Origin: Karstenula rhodostoma CBS 690.94
Taxonomy: Eukaryota > Ascomycota > Dothideomycetes > Pleosporales > Didymosphaeriaceae
Length of the DNA stretch: 64,000 bases
Assembly (NCBI GenBank): GCA_010093485.1
Contig: MU001502.1
Span: 578,057 to 642,056, forward strand
Direction of reading: 5' to 3'
The first letter of the stretch is position 1. Every line of letters begins with the position of its first letter. Positions 1 through 11,932 of the stretch are shown here, in pieces. Position numbers and translations under genes: made by a program. A model generated the notes under the pieces. The model had not been told where the DNA came from. It was given only the letters and a program-made list of their open reading frames with translations, and did no database searches.

Positions 1-1178
1 CTCGGAAAAGTACCAGATCGAGGGCCTGGGTGAGACCAGCCAAGTCGAGCATTTTGCGTCTCCAAAATGCGTCCTTCCCTATGTCACTCGCTCCAGCTTT
101 TTTTACCCAGGAAGCCGCGCGCCCTAGAGTAGCCACGCATCCATTTTGCTGCCACAAGGAGGCAGTCCGTCCATTAATACAACTCTACCAATCTTCGATC
201 CAGCAAGAGCCGCCCAGATAGTCGAGCAAAAGAGCAAATTCCTTTCTTAGATACCCAATGACCCCATACTCCGCACATCTTTTCCTCCGGTCGACGTTTT
301 GCAACAGCGCGCGAGGAGTCTCCGGAAGAGACACTGCACTCCATAGCGCATATAGTGAAACCTTTGCGTCGCAAAAACAAAGCACTTCATATCCTCACTA
401 ACGCTCTCTTTACATCCAGGAAGCAGCTGCCCCATAGGTTGACGAAAAATTGGCTTCGGTCGGTATCCGGAAGAAGGCACCCCATAGAACCGAAGTTTCG
501 ACACTTTTAGTCGCGACCAGGGGAACCCCATGATCGGCCTTAGCCATTTGTTTTGGTTTCCAGAAAAAAGTACCCCATAGACCTGCAGTTTCGACACTTT
601 TAGTCGCTACCAGGGGACACCCCGTCACGGCCCCGCGCAGTTGGTTTTAGTTCCCGGGAGAAGAGACTCAGTATCTGCTCATCCCATGGGTTTTGGTGTC
701 CAGGAGCAAGCACCCCATGCAGGAAATTGATTGATCGTTTGGTCTCCAGGAAGAAGCTGCCCCATGGGCTTCCCGGATGGGTCTTTTAGTCTCCAACAGG
801 AGACGCCCCATTGGTCTTTGTATCGGCCGTTTTTAGTCCCTCGCATTAGAGGACAGCAGAAGCGTGAAGAAATCAATCTTGGGCGAAGAAAGGAGCGCTT
901 TTATGCACGTCGCTTCGCCCAAGCAAGTTCGGATGACGAACGGGCGAGCACGGCAGCGCAGCGATGGAGGGCCGCCGTCACCATCCTGCACAGACTCACG
1001 ACCTCGCGATTGCACATGCACACGTATTCGATTTACAACAGATCTCGATTTCCTAGCCATTGAGTGACACCAAACTATCGCACACATACTCAAACACTCC
1101 GCACTTCATCTCCAATTCAGCCTCACAACACCCAACACCCAACTCCGACTCCCCATTTCCTTCCTCCCACAACCCGCC
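1..1178. other. intergenic region with degenerate repeat tract
   Basis: I see no convincing gene. The short open frames here have no recognisable domain. The stretch from about 400 to 830 holds a degenerate tandem repeat, described separately. The right end is the 3' flank of the carnitine acetyltransferase gene, whose predicted stop codon lies at 1179-1181. Confidence 0.6.
405..830. repeat. degenerate tandem repeat, unit about 45-50 bp
   Basis: A core resembling TCCAGGAAGAAGCTGCCCCAT recurs in diverged form near 414, 464, 512, 555, 607, 649, 689, 748 and 800, at roughly 40-60 bp spacing. Two of the intervals also share a longer block (CAGTTTCGACACTTTTAGTC and close variants, near 490 and 584), showing a higher-order repeat of about 95 bp. 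On the minus strand the units open partial reading frames with echoing motifs such as MGQLLPG and YGVLFSG, but stops interrupt them and I do not think they are coding. Confidence 0.6.
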
Positions 1179-4100
1179 TCAGTACTCCGCCAACTTGAGC
1201 CTGCGCCCAATATTTCGCTTGATTACGTCGCGCCGGTCGTCATTTGGCTCCTCGTCCTCCTTCGCCTTGAGGGCGCTCAGTAGCATGCCGGCGTCGAAGA
1301 AGCCATCTGGGAAACAAGAAAATCAGCGGATGAAACTTGCACCAAAGAAAGGGTGTAGCGTAAAGTGGAATGTGTGTGTGTATGTGTATGTGTATGTGAA
1401 TAAGGGAGTAAAAGATGGGCTAGATGGGGTATATGTGATGTATGGGGTGTGTATAGTGTATGACAATGATGTATGCGACACGAAAGACAGGTATTGTTAA
1501 GAGGAAGAAAAGGTACTAGGATACAGCCGCCGCACGACCGCGTGCGTACACCTCCGCGTCCGGAACGTCTTGATTTGCGGACGACGCGGAGAGCTCGCAT
1601 GCACAGTCATGAGCGGCTTAAAGGGCGGCGATCGGGGCGGGGTGAGCGGTGCAGCGGGACGGAGCGTGATGGGGACAACGGGTTCTAGTTTGAGGAAAGG
1701 GCGAGAAGAGAGGGGAGTCCTACAGCCACCGAGACCGTCGTCATCGCTTTCTGTGTTATCTTCCTCGGGCGGCGCGGCTTGAGGCTTGCCGTCGCTGGTG
1801 ATGATGCGACCGCGGCTCTTTACTCTCGAGGCCCGCGGTCGATGGTGGTCTTCTGCTTCGCGAGCACGCGAGACCGTCTTGTCGGCTGAGGTGCCGCGAC
1901 GTTTTAGCTGCCTGAGGAGTTTGCGGATTTCAAGGAAATACGATTCGAGTGCGTCAATGAAGCGGGAGGTCTGTCTGTGCTTAGATGAGGCGCATATTGA
2001 AATGCTGCCGTCCTTGATGATGTATCCGATGCCGAAGCCTTCGCCTGAGGTAGGGCCAAAACCAAATTGTCGTAAAGAGGGGTTACCGCAGTTGGACGTG
2101 GACAGGATCGTGTTGTTGAGCTTGTCCCAGCCGTTGTCAGCAAACAAGGCTGGCATCTGATGTTGCACGGGAGCCGGTGGTGAGCTACTTATCGAACCAG
2201 TTTCTGAGAGCATTGATGAGCGCTTTGGTGAGCCGACAATGGAGTTGACCGCCTCCGGGCTCGAAGGCCGCGTCGAATCCCAACCATCGCTACTTGCCAT
2301 CTCGGCACCGTCCTCATCGATCGCTCTCTGCCAGATGCAGTACAAGGCGTACATGTGTCTGTCGGGACCTTGCGCCTTTGCGCAATCCTTAGTTGTCGCG
2401 GTGTGCTTCTGGCAGGCTTTTCGTAGGGCATCAATCTTAGCAGCCGCCGGGTTCTCTCCCCAGAACAGCTTTACAAACTCGGCGGATTCCTCAGAGACAG
2501 CTCTTATCGCCTCTGTGCGGCCGTGATAGAAGAACTTTGTCATGGCTGGCTCGTACACGCACTCCATCCTACCATAAAGACCGTAGTACGCGGCTTGGAA
2601 CGCCATTTGAACGAAGGCATCAGGAGAAAAGCCCATCGACGTCATGAAATTCTTGCCATAGTGCGGGAACTCTAAAGTTGCAAACTCGTTCTGCTGAATC
2701 AGATCTGCCAACCGTGTCTCGGCGAAACGCAGTGCGGTACTGAGCTCGGGCACCATGTCCCACTCCAACTTGTGCGGAGTAGTCTGGACATCGCCGAAGC
2801 TGTCAGGGTCCCGCTTGGCTGGATCAGGGCTGGTAGAAGCCCAGAGACTGGGTGCATTTCCATTGATGGTCCTTGCGAATCGAAGGATGGTGTCCGTGTA
2901 GACATCGGAGGCGAACCGGAGCACAGTGTGGCCATCAACCCCAGTGTGTTCGAAGTTGATTCCTGCACTTCCATTCTTGCACACGATAATCTGAAGCTTG
3001 TCATACCAGCGGTTCGTGCAAGTGCCAACCTGCACGCCCTGCTCCACTTTGCTTGAACCGCAGAGCATGTTCATGCAAAGATCTGCGCCGGTTTGCGGTT
3101 CGGTGTAATCAAGACACAGTATAAATAATGCAGAGTCGACAATGTTCAGGCAATCCGAGTTGTTCGAGCCCTCTTCCCGATGCATCACATCCCTCAGACC
3201 TGACCACACTTTGCGGTTCTCGGTACTGAGCACGCCCAGTGCGCCTTTCGCGGCTTCGCGGATGGGGATCTGGGAGGCGTCATCAACAATGGAGGCCAAA
3301 TTAAGTGAGATGTCTTTCTCGGTCATGATAAGGTCGGAGTTGTCATCCAACACGTCGAACCAATAGAACTGGCCATGGCAGAGAACGACAACATGCTTTG
3401 AGGTGGGATCCTGACCGATCTGGCAACCGTTTTCGGTGGGTATTCTCGCAGTACCGAATAATCTTGAGTACTGATACATGCAGAGGGGTTGGCCGCGAAC
3501 GGTATCTGGCGGAAGCTCCTCTCTCCTGACTGCGCGTACAAAGGAAAGTGCCGAGACTACTAAAGAGGCTGCACGGGTGACTTGATTGTTGCGAGCCGGG
3601 GTGGGATCGTCCTCCAGTAGGAAAAAAGGATTTAGATTAAGTACCACGGGATTATCAAAATTTAAGTACGAATCGTACCCTGATGGAAAGTCAGCGCATG
3701 CTCGGTATCTGCATGATCTACTGCGAGATGAAACCGATTTATAACATATTGGTATATTCAGACAGGGATGTGCACGAGATGTCGTGAACACAAGGAAGAT
3801 ACTCACAAAACTGCTCAATGTAGTTGGCTTTGCCGTTGGCGTACTTGTTCAACTTGTCCTGCAACAGCGGCCCATCTGACTTGATGAAATCTTGGACGGC
3901 ATGAATGGTGCCATGGTGCTCCTTAGGCGTTTGTAGTGGCTTGAGGGCAGCGAGGTACTTCTTGCACGAACTGTCGAGCTCAGGGATGGGGAGCTTGGGC
4001 AGCTTGTCTTGGTGGGCGAAGGTGATGCCAGGTCTTGAGTCTGGGTTCGTATGATGACCTAGGGGGTTCCTTGCTTCGGATGGAAAGGAAGCCTGGCTCT

Positions 4101-4218
4101 CCTTTGCGGAAGCCTCGGAGCGGACAGAGCCGTTGATCTCGGCGGAGGACATGGTAAGGGTGTGTGTTGCCAAAGTCCCGTTGAGCGAGGCAGGGTGGGT
4201 AAAGGTGCGGGCTGCCAT
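1179..4218 (-). CDS. facC: carnitine O-acetyltransferase, cytosolic FacC/Yat2-like, three exons
   Basis: The enzyme transfers acetyl groups between CoA and carnitine. FacC-type members are the cytosolic form that lets acetate-derived acetyl units reach mitochondria. My model joins 4218-3807, 3679-1724 and 1306-1179 (831 aa, in frame). The first junction rebuilds a Trp codon (T+GG) giving YIEQFWYDSYL, a conserved choline/carnitine acyltransferase segment. The catalytic His is in FEHTGVDGH, near residue 380. The last exon gives GGYGFFDAGMLLSALK and ends RLKLAEY, which fits the family C-terminus far better than readthrough of the 5' splice site, which would give a basic, Pro-rich tail ending at 1497. 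No C-terminal peroxisomal signal is seen, and the long acidic insert near the end (EEDNTESDDDG) supports the larger cytosolic type. The gene is divergent from the RAD57-like gene. Confidence 0.9.
1307..1723 (-). other. long intron of the carnitine acetyltransferase gene with TG-rich microsatellite
   Basis: This 417-bp interval begins on the minus strand with GTAGGA and ends TTTCCCAG. It is much longer than the other introns here. On the plus strand 1371-1402 is a (TG/TATG)n run. Splicing across it restores a conserved C-terminal GGYGFFDAG segment. Confidence 0.7.
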
Positions 4219-5135
4219 GGTGGAAGGGGTCAGTTATGCGTAGAGCGGTGAGATGGAGGTGCTGATGGAGAGTAACCGCAAAGCGGTACGGTAAAAGTAG
4301 TGACAATGCTCGTGACAGTAGGCCGGCATCGAGGTGCTGGGCATGGGTGGGCGAAGATTGAACTTGTGGCTGTAGGGGGACAGTCGCGGTCTTATATGGG
4401 GATGGACGAAAGGGGAGAGTAACAGCGGGAGGATGGTGCTGAGCAGGGCATGTGAAATACAATTGCGGCCGACTTACTCGTATAGTAGGTAGTGTGGTAA
4501 GCCGATGCGGGCTACAGGCGGGCCGTATCCGCAGTCGACGTGATGTGGTGTGGCTGGTCTGCGCGTGGTCAACGTGATGTCCACTCACCTGTCGGTAAAG
4601 ACTCGCAGTGCTCGGTGAGAATGGGAAAGCGGAAAAGCAGAGCCGGCTGTTTGGTCGGGCAGGGTGGGATTAGAGCATCTCGGCCAAGGGGATACGGCAA
4701 CAGAGGTGGTGCGAGGCGGGTGGTGTCGTGCTCTCAGTTGCTGCGGGCGGGCGGAAGCAGTGCAGCAGGGCAGACGGTCGAGCAAAAGACGTCCAAAGGC
4801 GGGCCAGACGCCGGCTAATTGGGCACGATGGAAAGCCAGAGAAGGGCAGGGCAGAGCAGAGCAGAGCAGAGCAGGCGTCACGGAGCAGAGAGGCAGCTTC
4901 ACAGCGATGGCAGCGATGTTGATATTGGTGGTGATAATGCGGCCATTGTCTGTCTGGCGCGGGGCAGGTGTTCCAGTGCAGCATCACACGAACATGCGGG
5001 GTACTTTTGGGCGAGAGGCGAGAGGCGAGAGGCGAGGCAGTGACGTCCGCGGGGGAAGGGAACCCGCGTCGTGGTTAGTCAGCGCCTGTCCTTCGCGTCC
5101 GCGTCCGCGTCACGTCTCCGAGAGCCCACGCTGAC
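4219..5135. promoter_or_regulatory. shared divergent promoter region
   Basis: This is about 0.9 kb between the divergently transcribed carnitine acetyltransferase and RAD57-like genes. It holds short direct repeats: an AGAGC pentamer run at about 4854-4873, a GCGAGAG heptamer run at about 5010-5034, and GCGTCC repeats at 5094-5110 just before the RAD57 start. No open frame inside it looks coding. Confidence 0.5.
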
Positions 5136-6507
5136 ATGACGGATCTGCTGCATGTGCTGCCTGACTTCGACACGTCCAAGTTCCAGCACCTGCTGCCCTC
5201 GCTCGACAAGGCCCTGGTCTCGACCAACGACCTCGTCACCCTCGCGCCCGTCCACGTAGCAAAGCGCGCCCAGGTCCCCGCCCGAGAGCTGCGCAAGCTG
5301 GTCGACGCCCTGGTGCCCGCCCTGCACCGACACCTCGGCTTCGGCGCAGAGGAGCCTCGCAGCACCGCCTTCCTGGCTGCTTGTGGCCATGCTTCCGTCC
5401 CTCCCACTATAAGCACCTTGGACGAAGACCTCGACCAAGCCCTTCTAGGCGGCATCCGTCCTGGGTACCTGGTCGAGGTCACTGGCGAAAGGTACCTCGT
5501 TCATATGTTCCATCTGCACCCTTCCTGCGCTGACCAAATCCAGTGGTGCCGGGAAAACGCAGTTGCTCCTTACGCTCTTGCTTGCAGCCCAGCTCCCTGC
5601 TCCCCGCGGCCTGTCCAAGTCGGCAGTCTACATCTCCACCGAAGCCCCCCTGGCCACCAATCGCCTTACCCAACTGCTCGCCGCACACCCACTGCTCGCC
5701 TCGTTACCGCCCAAAGAGAAGCCTTCGTTGTCACGCATCCTGAGCATCCAGACGCCCGACCTCGAGTCTCAGGAACACATACTCCGCTACCAACTACCGG
5801 TGGCGATCAAAAAGCATAATGTGGGTCTCGTGGTGCTGGATTCGGTGGCTGCCAACTACCGCGCCGAGTTCGAGAAGCCGGGCGTGAGGGAGGGCGCCGC
5901 TTCCATGGCCAAGAGGGGTACCCAGCTGGTGCAGCTAGGCGCTCTGCTGCGCCGCCTGGCTCGCACAGAAGGGGTCGCAGTGGTCGTTGCGAACCAAGTG
6001 GCAGATCGATTTACTCGGCCTGCAACCATCGTTTCCAACCCGCCTTCTCGGACTAGTAGTCAGAACCACCACCACGGAAACGACCGACAAAACACACCGC
6101 AACCCTTGGCCAATCAGGGTCCTCACTCCATCCCAGCTTCGCAGGAAGACGAAATCATGCTGTCGCCGGATCCCCTGGCGCTCGACCACCAGCAATGCTG
6201 GTTTACGGGCTGGGGTGATATCCGTTCGGACCCGTCGCATACCCTCAAGACGCCGTCACTCGGCATCATCTGGACCAACCAGATTGCCTGTCGCATTGCC
6301 CTGAACAAGCGGCCTGTCATCTCGAGCCGGCCATGGGTCATCTCGCGCGATCCCCAAGACATTGGGAACGAGGATGATACCCATATTTCCAGGTGGAGAC
6401 GCTGGTTCAAGGTAGTCTTTGCACCTTGGGCTCCACCTTCCCAAGGTCGCGGTGTTGAGTACGAGGTAGCAAGTAGTGGCATCCGCCACGTGGTAAAGGA
6501 CAAGTGA
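5136..6507 (+). CDS. rad57: Rad51 paralogue, Rad57-like DNA repair ATPase
   Basis: Rad57 works with Rad55 to stabilise Rad51 filaments during recombinational repair in the nucleus. Two exons, 5136-5491 and 5544-6507, give 439 aa, close to yeast Rad57 (460 aa). The single 52-bp intron splits the Walker A motif: the junction makes GESGAGKTQLLL (residues about 117-128). Walker B is GLVVLDSVAANYRAEF near residue 213, followed by the Rad51-family Q-loop region (QLVQLGALLRRLARTEGVAVVVANQV). The C-terminus contains LGIIWTNQIACRIALNK, as in Rad57/XRCC3 proteins. It converges on the CtIP/Sae2-like gene, 248 bp between stop codons. XRCC3 is the alternative name for this subfamily; Rad57 is the more likely orthologue in fungi. 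Confidence 0.88.
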
Positions 6508-6755
6508 ATCTCTACAATATAAACAAAGTCAAGCCAAGTCTTCTTTTGAACGCTGCATGAGTGATGCATCAAGGACTTTTCGTTTACGGAGCAGGTTAGA
6601 CGCAGTTACGATAACCATGCTCTCCAGTAATAACGCCGACATGTAGCAAATGCAACGCCCGCGCCGAAGAAGCAACGCTCATCCACCCCGCCTACCCAAC
6701 ATCTCCCCAAAGCCCAGCCTTCCCAACAACCAACCCCGGCCTACTGCCCACACCC

Positions 6756-9272
6756 TTACTCATCCGCAAACACGAACCGTCCCCCCCTCCTCGTCGCCTC
6801 CAAATACCTCTCCCTCACCTCCGCAACCCCCATCTGCACCGCCCTCTCGCGGTCCTCCTCTCTCTCCTGCGTACTCGGGAAGTCGACGCGCCAAAACCCG
6901 GGCGGCGTCTTCCTCCCTTCATACGCCTTCCTGTGCTTCCCGTGCTCCATGGCCATCTTGCGCGTGCGCGCCTGCAGGACAATCTCCTCGCGCTCTCCGG
7001 CGTCCATCTGCGTGAGGCCAAACGACGAGTACGCGTCGCCGAGGTAGTCCTGGAGGAGGGATTCCTCGTGGGCGGCGTCGAGCGGCGGGAGCGCCAGAGC
7101 CAGCGTGCGGAACGTGGAGCCGCAGCACGTGGGGTTCGTGCAGCCGGGGAGGCAGAGGCGGTCTTCGCGGCGGCGCACCGTGTCGGTGAAGGCGTGCGTG
7201 TAGCCGCCGTTGTAGGCGGCGTTGGGCTTGAAGTCCTGGATGCGGAGCTCGGATATGGGTTTGTCGCGAAGGCGCGTCTTGGCGGCCGAGGGCTTGGGTG
7301 TGGGGGCGTTTGGGGATTTGCGGGCGGGTTCGAGGGCGCCCATGCGCCAGACTGGGCGGCCGTCTGGGACGAGTTCGGTGCGTGGGGGTTGTTCTTGGGC
7401 TCGGCGCTGTGCTGGTCTTGCCGAAGGGGTGTATGCGGGTCGACCTGATGCGGATGGCGGTGTGGGTACGTGTGCAGCAGTGGTTCTTGCTGGCGCAGTC
7501 TTCGGCGTGGTAAGGGTGCTCTTCATGGGCGATAGGCCGCTCTTAGCAGCTCGTATGCGTTCATTGAAGTGAGCTCGTGCTAGGTTCGGTGGAAGTCGCT
7601 TCTTCCGTTCGTGAGATGGGGGCGGTTCCTCCCCTGATTCTGCGAGCATGTTGAACTCGGCTTCCTTTCGTGCTTCCTCCCTCCTCACGCGCTTATCAGG
7701 TGTGGCTTCGTTTGCTCTACCAGCCACCGCATTGGGATCTATCGACTGCAACACTTCTCTGGACTCTGCGACGGCGTGTCCGGGTTCGCTCACGGCCCTT
7801 GCGTCCTCCAAGGCAACCGCCAGATGAGGGCCAAGCCCAGCGTCTGGCATATGTACGTCTTCGGTAGGTTCAGGCTTGACCGTGTTGCCGCTGAAAGGAG
7901 CGCTGCTAGATCTCTGGCCACGCAGTGTTCCGGTCTTGTTAGAATGTTGGGAGTCCATCCTTCTCAGTCTCTGATGGCGCGGTGTCATGATGGGATTCGG
8001 ACCTAACTCGTCGAGGTCCATGGTCTCTTTGCGTAGAAGCTCAGGAGTTGCATCAGGCGGAGGGCTACTGTACAGCTCTTCTTTAACCCGCACAGGCTTT
8101 GCTGGGGTGCCGTCCGAGGATCCGTCCTGAAACACTCTAAACCCTGCTGACGGCTTCCGTTTGCGTTTGAGTGATCGTTCGAACACAAATTCAGGTTCAT
8201 CGTCATCTTCCACCAGGGCGTTCGCGCGCGGGGTCGTCTCATTCTCTGGCTCTGAAACTTCAGGAACTGTTGTTTGACTCGAGGTAATCTTCTCTGAGCT
8301 GAGATGGCCTAAAAAAGCGGCTCTGTCGTTCTTCGGACCAGAGATGGCATCGGCACGGCCAATTGCCATGGGAGGTAAAGGTGACGAACGTTCACCGGGT
8401 CTAGTGTGGTCCCCGGCGTCTTCATGCTCATCGTGATCATTTGCATCTATCTCAGCTTGAACGTTCTCGTGTGCTTCATCAGCCAAGCCAGTCGTGAGGG
8501 AAGGCGGCCGAACCATGGCATCCGAAAGGTCGGTCATTGGAGCTGGGGAGGAACGATCTTGAGGCATGAGCGACTGCGGTGTCCTGCTAGCAGCTGTTCC
8601 TGGGCTTGATGGGATATGCAGCGCTAGCGCTGGAGTTTCGATCGCAAGATTGCTCCTTGGTTGTACTTTTAGAGCTTTCGATTCTGCCTTTGCTCTCTTC
8701 TTCTCGACGTGTCGGTCGCAATACTCTTGCCAGGCTTTCACGCTGTCCTTCATCTCTTTATTTTTCTGCATGACGGCAACGTTCTTTCGCTCCAGATACT
8801 TGATCCTCTGGGAAGCATCTTGATATCGCTTGTTGAGCTCATCGAGCTTCTCAGTAACCTGTCTATACTCTCTGATCGAAATTGTGGCGTCGTCCGTGGC
8901 GGTATCCAACTCTTCGGCTGACGCGGTGTTGCCGCGAGTCTTCCGGAGTAGACTTTTGAGACGCGCATTCTCTTCTACCAATTGGGCCTTCTCAACCACT
9001 CCGTTGCTAATATGATTGTCAAGATATCGGAGTCGATCATCTTCTGTGTGGCATGTAAGGACTCAATTTGTTCCAGATTCATCGCTCGACATACTCTTCT
9101 TTGACTCGGCATCATGGGTTTCAATCCCTGCTCAGGTTAGGTCTTGATTATTCCATGTGAATCAAGGACGCGTACGCTTCTTCCACTCCTTCTCGAGATC
9201 CGGCGCGATGACCTCATCGTAGACACGCGCCCATAGCGCTTTGTTGTTCTCCAGCCATGCGTCAAAGTCCAT
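6756..9272 (-). CDS. ctp1: CtIP/Ctp1/Sae2-type DNA end-resection factor
   Basis: Proteins of this family activate the Mre11 nuclease to start resection of double-strand breaks. The model has exons 9272-9176, 9127-9095 (a 33-nt micro-exon) and 9043-6756, giving 805 aa. The N-terminus starts MDFDAWLENNKALWARV and runs into a coiled coil (DRLRYLDNHISNGVVEKAQL onward, about residues 45-135). The middle is low-complexity with Ser-Pro sites. The C-terminal SAE2 domain shows the Cys cluster CLPGCTNPTCCGSTFR (about residue 670) and, near the end, the hallmark KHRKAYEGRKTPPGFWRVDF followed by PSTQE, matching the CtIP RHR/FPSTQE region. Starting at the first ATG in the largest exon would lose the dimerisation coiled coil. 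It is divergent from the F-box gene and convergent with RAD57. Confidence 0.9.
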
Positions 9273-9498
9273 GCCAGCGGTTATTCCACTGCCGCCGTAG
9301 AAACGGTAATATTCATCGGAATACTAGCGGGGTGAGACCACAAGCGCCTGAGAGGTGTTGAGCTACGTCTGCCTGATCCGCGGAACGGACGCGTCGCGCA
9401 GTCACGCGGAGCTTGGCACCGCCACCCCTGCACGAGCCAACACCAACACGACAGGTGTGGGGCGAATTCCTGGGGCATCCCACGATTTCAGGAACATC

Positions 9499-11213
9499 AT
9501 GAAGCGGGCACGAGAAGGCAACGACCATAGTGAGCCGCTTGCAAAGGTGCGCAGAGTGCCAAGGGTTGATAGGCTCTCTAAGCTGCCAAACGAGCTACTC
9601 ATCCGCATCTTGACATCTGTCCCGGTGCCGTCGCTCCTTCTATGCCAAAGGTTCGTATATAACCATTCCACCTGAGACATTGGATATTTATTAATGCGAC
9701 ATTAAGGCTCTCCAAGAAGTTCCAACGTCTCGCCGTCGACTCCGAGCTATGGAAAGCTGCCTATTACAAGAACTTTGTGTTGCCACGGGCGTCGCGCATA
9801 CCAGGGATCAGAGATACGGACGCCACTTCAGACCAGCTGCGTTACTCTTCAAAGCTGTCGAAATGGCTGGATGATGGGCATCTCGTGAAGAATGGGAGGA
9901 AGACAGACTGGAGGCAGCAATACCGACTAAGGCATAACTGGGCCCAAGGACAATGCGCAGTCAGCGAGATTGTGGTTGCTGAACGACCGCCGGAGCCACC
10001 CTTGCTAGTCATAATGTCGCATGGAACCATCTTCACGGCTGATTCAATATCTGGTCTTCGTGCATGGAGCACTACTCACGAACGCGACCTCATCGCATCT
10101 GTAGCTCTAACCAGCAGTACAGGTATCCCGCAGCTTCCGACATCAATGGCGATAGATACATCTGACAATGACACCGAGCACGAAAGAGTAGCAGTTGGCT
10201 TCAACAACGGCGTGTTCATCGTGTACGAGCTTCAGAAAGACCAGAGAGCCTTCACAGCTCTTTTTGAGCATGCGCCTTCAACAAATGGGATGCTGTCCGC
10301 CTTAGCATACTCGTCACCCTATCTGCTCACCATGACCGAGGATCAGTTGCTCTCTATCTATGTTTTCTTGGACATTGAAAAACCAAATACTCCCTTAGAC
10401 GCGCCGCGATTACTGTACTCGCTCAGATCCCACACAGTATGGCCACCTGTGTCCCTGTCGATCCGTACGGCAACGACAAGCGTGACTGCTGCTATTGCCT
10501 ACGCCTTACCAACCTATCTTGCTGGCTGGACTGTGGGCATACAAGAGATGCGATTGTCACTTGATGGAAAATTATTGGAGTCTCGACTGGCAACAGCGGC
10601 GGACCAGAATTACCATACGCTTTCTGGACAACGCTCTGTGTCCTCTCCTTCAACTCGCGCATCGTCTCCTTTTCCAGGTAGACCTCGTGAGCCGACATCG
10701 GCCCAGATGCCCAGCAACTCCAAACCAACGTCAATGTCATACACACATCCATATCTACTCGTGGCACATCCGGACAATACGCTATCACTATACCTTGTCA
10801 GGTCCAACGCGTCTTGGCTCTCGATAGGTTCTGGCACTCGTCTTTGGGGACACACGTCCTCTGTGTCAGGCGCACATGTGGGCATGCGGGGTAAAGCCGT
10901 CTCAGTCAGTCGTTTGGGCGATGAACTTCGGGTATGGGACCTCGAAGGAGGGATGGCGTCCTCTGCAAATCGAAAGCGGTCAAGAAACGGCGAGTTGAGT
11001 GTCCGGGTTCAACCTTCAAAAGGGCTCGAGCCAAGCAGTGACAGTGCAGACGAGGATGCAAAGCAAGGGGTTGGCCTTCGATTCGCGCTTGAGCAGCGGT
11101 TCGACGACTCCGCGATAAGTAGAGGCTGGGTTGGATTTGACGAGCAGAACGTGATAGTGTTGCGCGAGAAGGGCGAGGGCAGTCAAACACTCGTCGTCTA
11201 CGACTTCACATGA
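9499..11213 (+). CDS. F-box protein with WD40-like C-terminal region
   Basis: Probable substrate receptor of an SCF ubiquitin ligase. Exons 9499-9650 and 9707-11213 give 552 aa. The F-box is RLSKLPNELLIRILTSVPV then, across the splice junction, QRLSKKFQRLAVDSELWK (residues about 22-65), with a basic nuclear-signal-like stretch before it (KRAREGND, KVRR). The rest looks like a degenerate beta-propeller: blades such as LWGHTSSVSGAHVGMRGKAV and SRLGDELRVWDLEGG near the C-terminus resemble WD repeats. An upstream in-frame ATG exists at 9355, but that is only 83 bp from the divergent gene start, so I prefer 9499. The substrate is unknown. Confidence 0.8.
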
Positions 11214-11932
11214 GAACGTAGTTTTGGATCCAATCGACCATTCAAATGTTCAGAAGCATGTTATGCAAAATTCGTTGAGGTCATCGTGCAAGTGATCGCG
11301 TTCCGGCGTTATTGCGCTCGCATAGCAATTCGGGCGGCATTAGCCGCGACGTTGGGTGGCGGGGCATTGGGTTGCACGAGGCTCTCTGCATGTTGCCTAG
11401 CCGCATCGGTAACAGCCCTAAGATCTGCATGCTGCTATGAGGGGGCGGGACGCTCTCCAAGACAGAGTTTGCGGCAAACAAGAGGAATCGCATCACGTAT
11501 ATCCAACAATGATGAGACACTCTGCGGACCAGGAAGCAAACGATTCAAGTGTGGTCAAGCAGAACTAGCTCGCGTGCCCACTGCAATCCGTTCCTGACGC
11601 GGTCAAACCTGGAGATTCCTTATTCACCACGTTCCAGTTGACAGCGCCACTTCTTAATCAGGCTAGGCGATTTTTCCAGTTTACTGTGGGCAAAACGCAA
11701 AATATTCTCGTCCCTCACTCTGTCCCTCCCTCCACCACAAACTACCTCGCGCTCTTACGGATCAATTGGTGGTTTCTCTGCTCACGCACAAGTTAGAGAC
11801 GTCCGTTGCAACATACACCTTCTCTTCTACTATACCCCATACCCCGCCTTTCACACGTCAGTATGCACGTCGCCATGTAGTCGCCCTTCAGGTACTCACA
11901 CATGCCAGGTTTAACACATAATCTACCTCGAA
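11214..11932. other. intergenic, 5' leader of the CNBP gene
   Basis: No convincing gene. The segment from about 11700 to 11930 is pyrimidine-rich (long CTCTC and CCCTCC runs), typical of fungal core promoter and 5' UTR sequence ahead of a highly expressed gene. Confidence 0.5.

Noticed and set aside
6815..7572. Several plus- and minus-strand frames inside the CtIP/Sae2-like gene
   Set aside because: They are shadow frames of a clearly coding exon with the SAE2 C-terminal domain.
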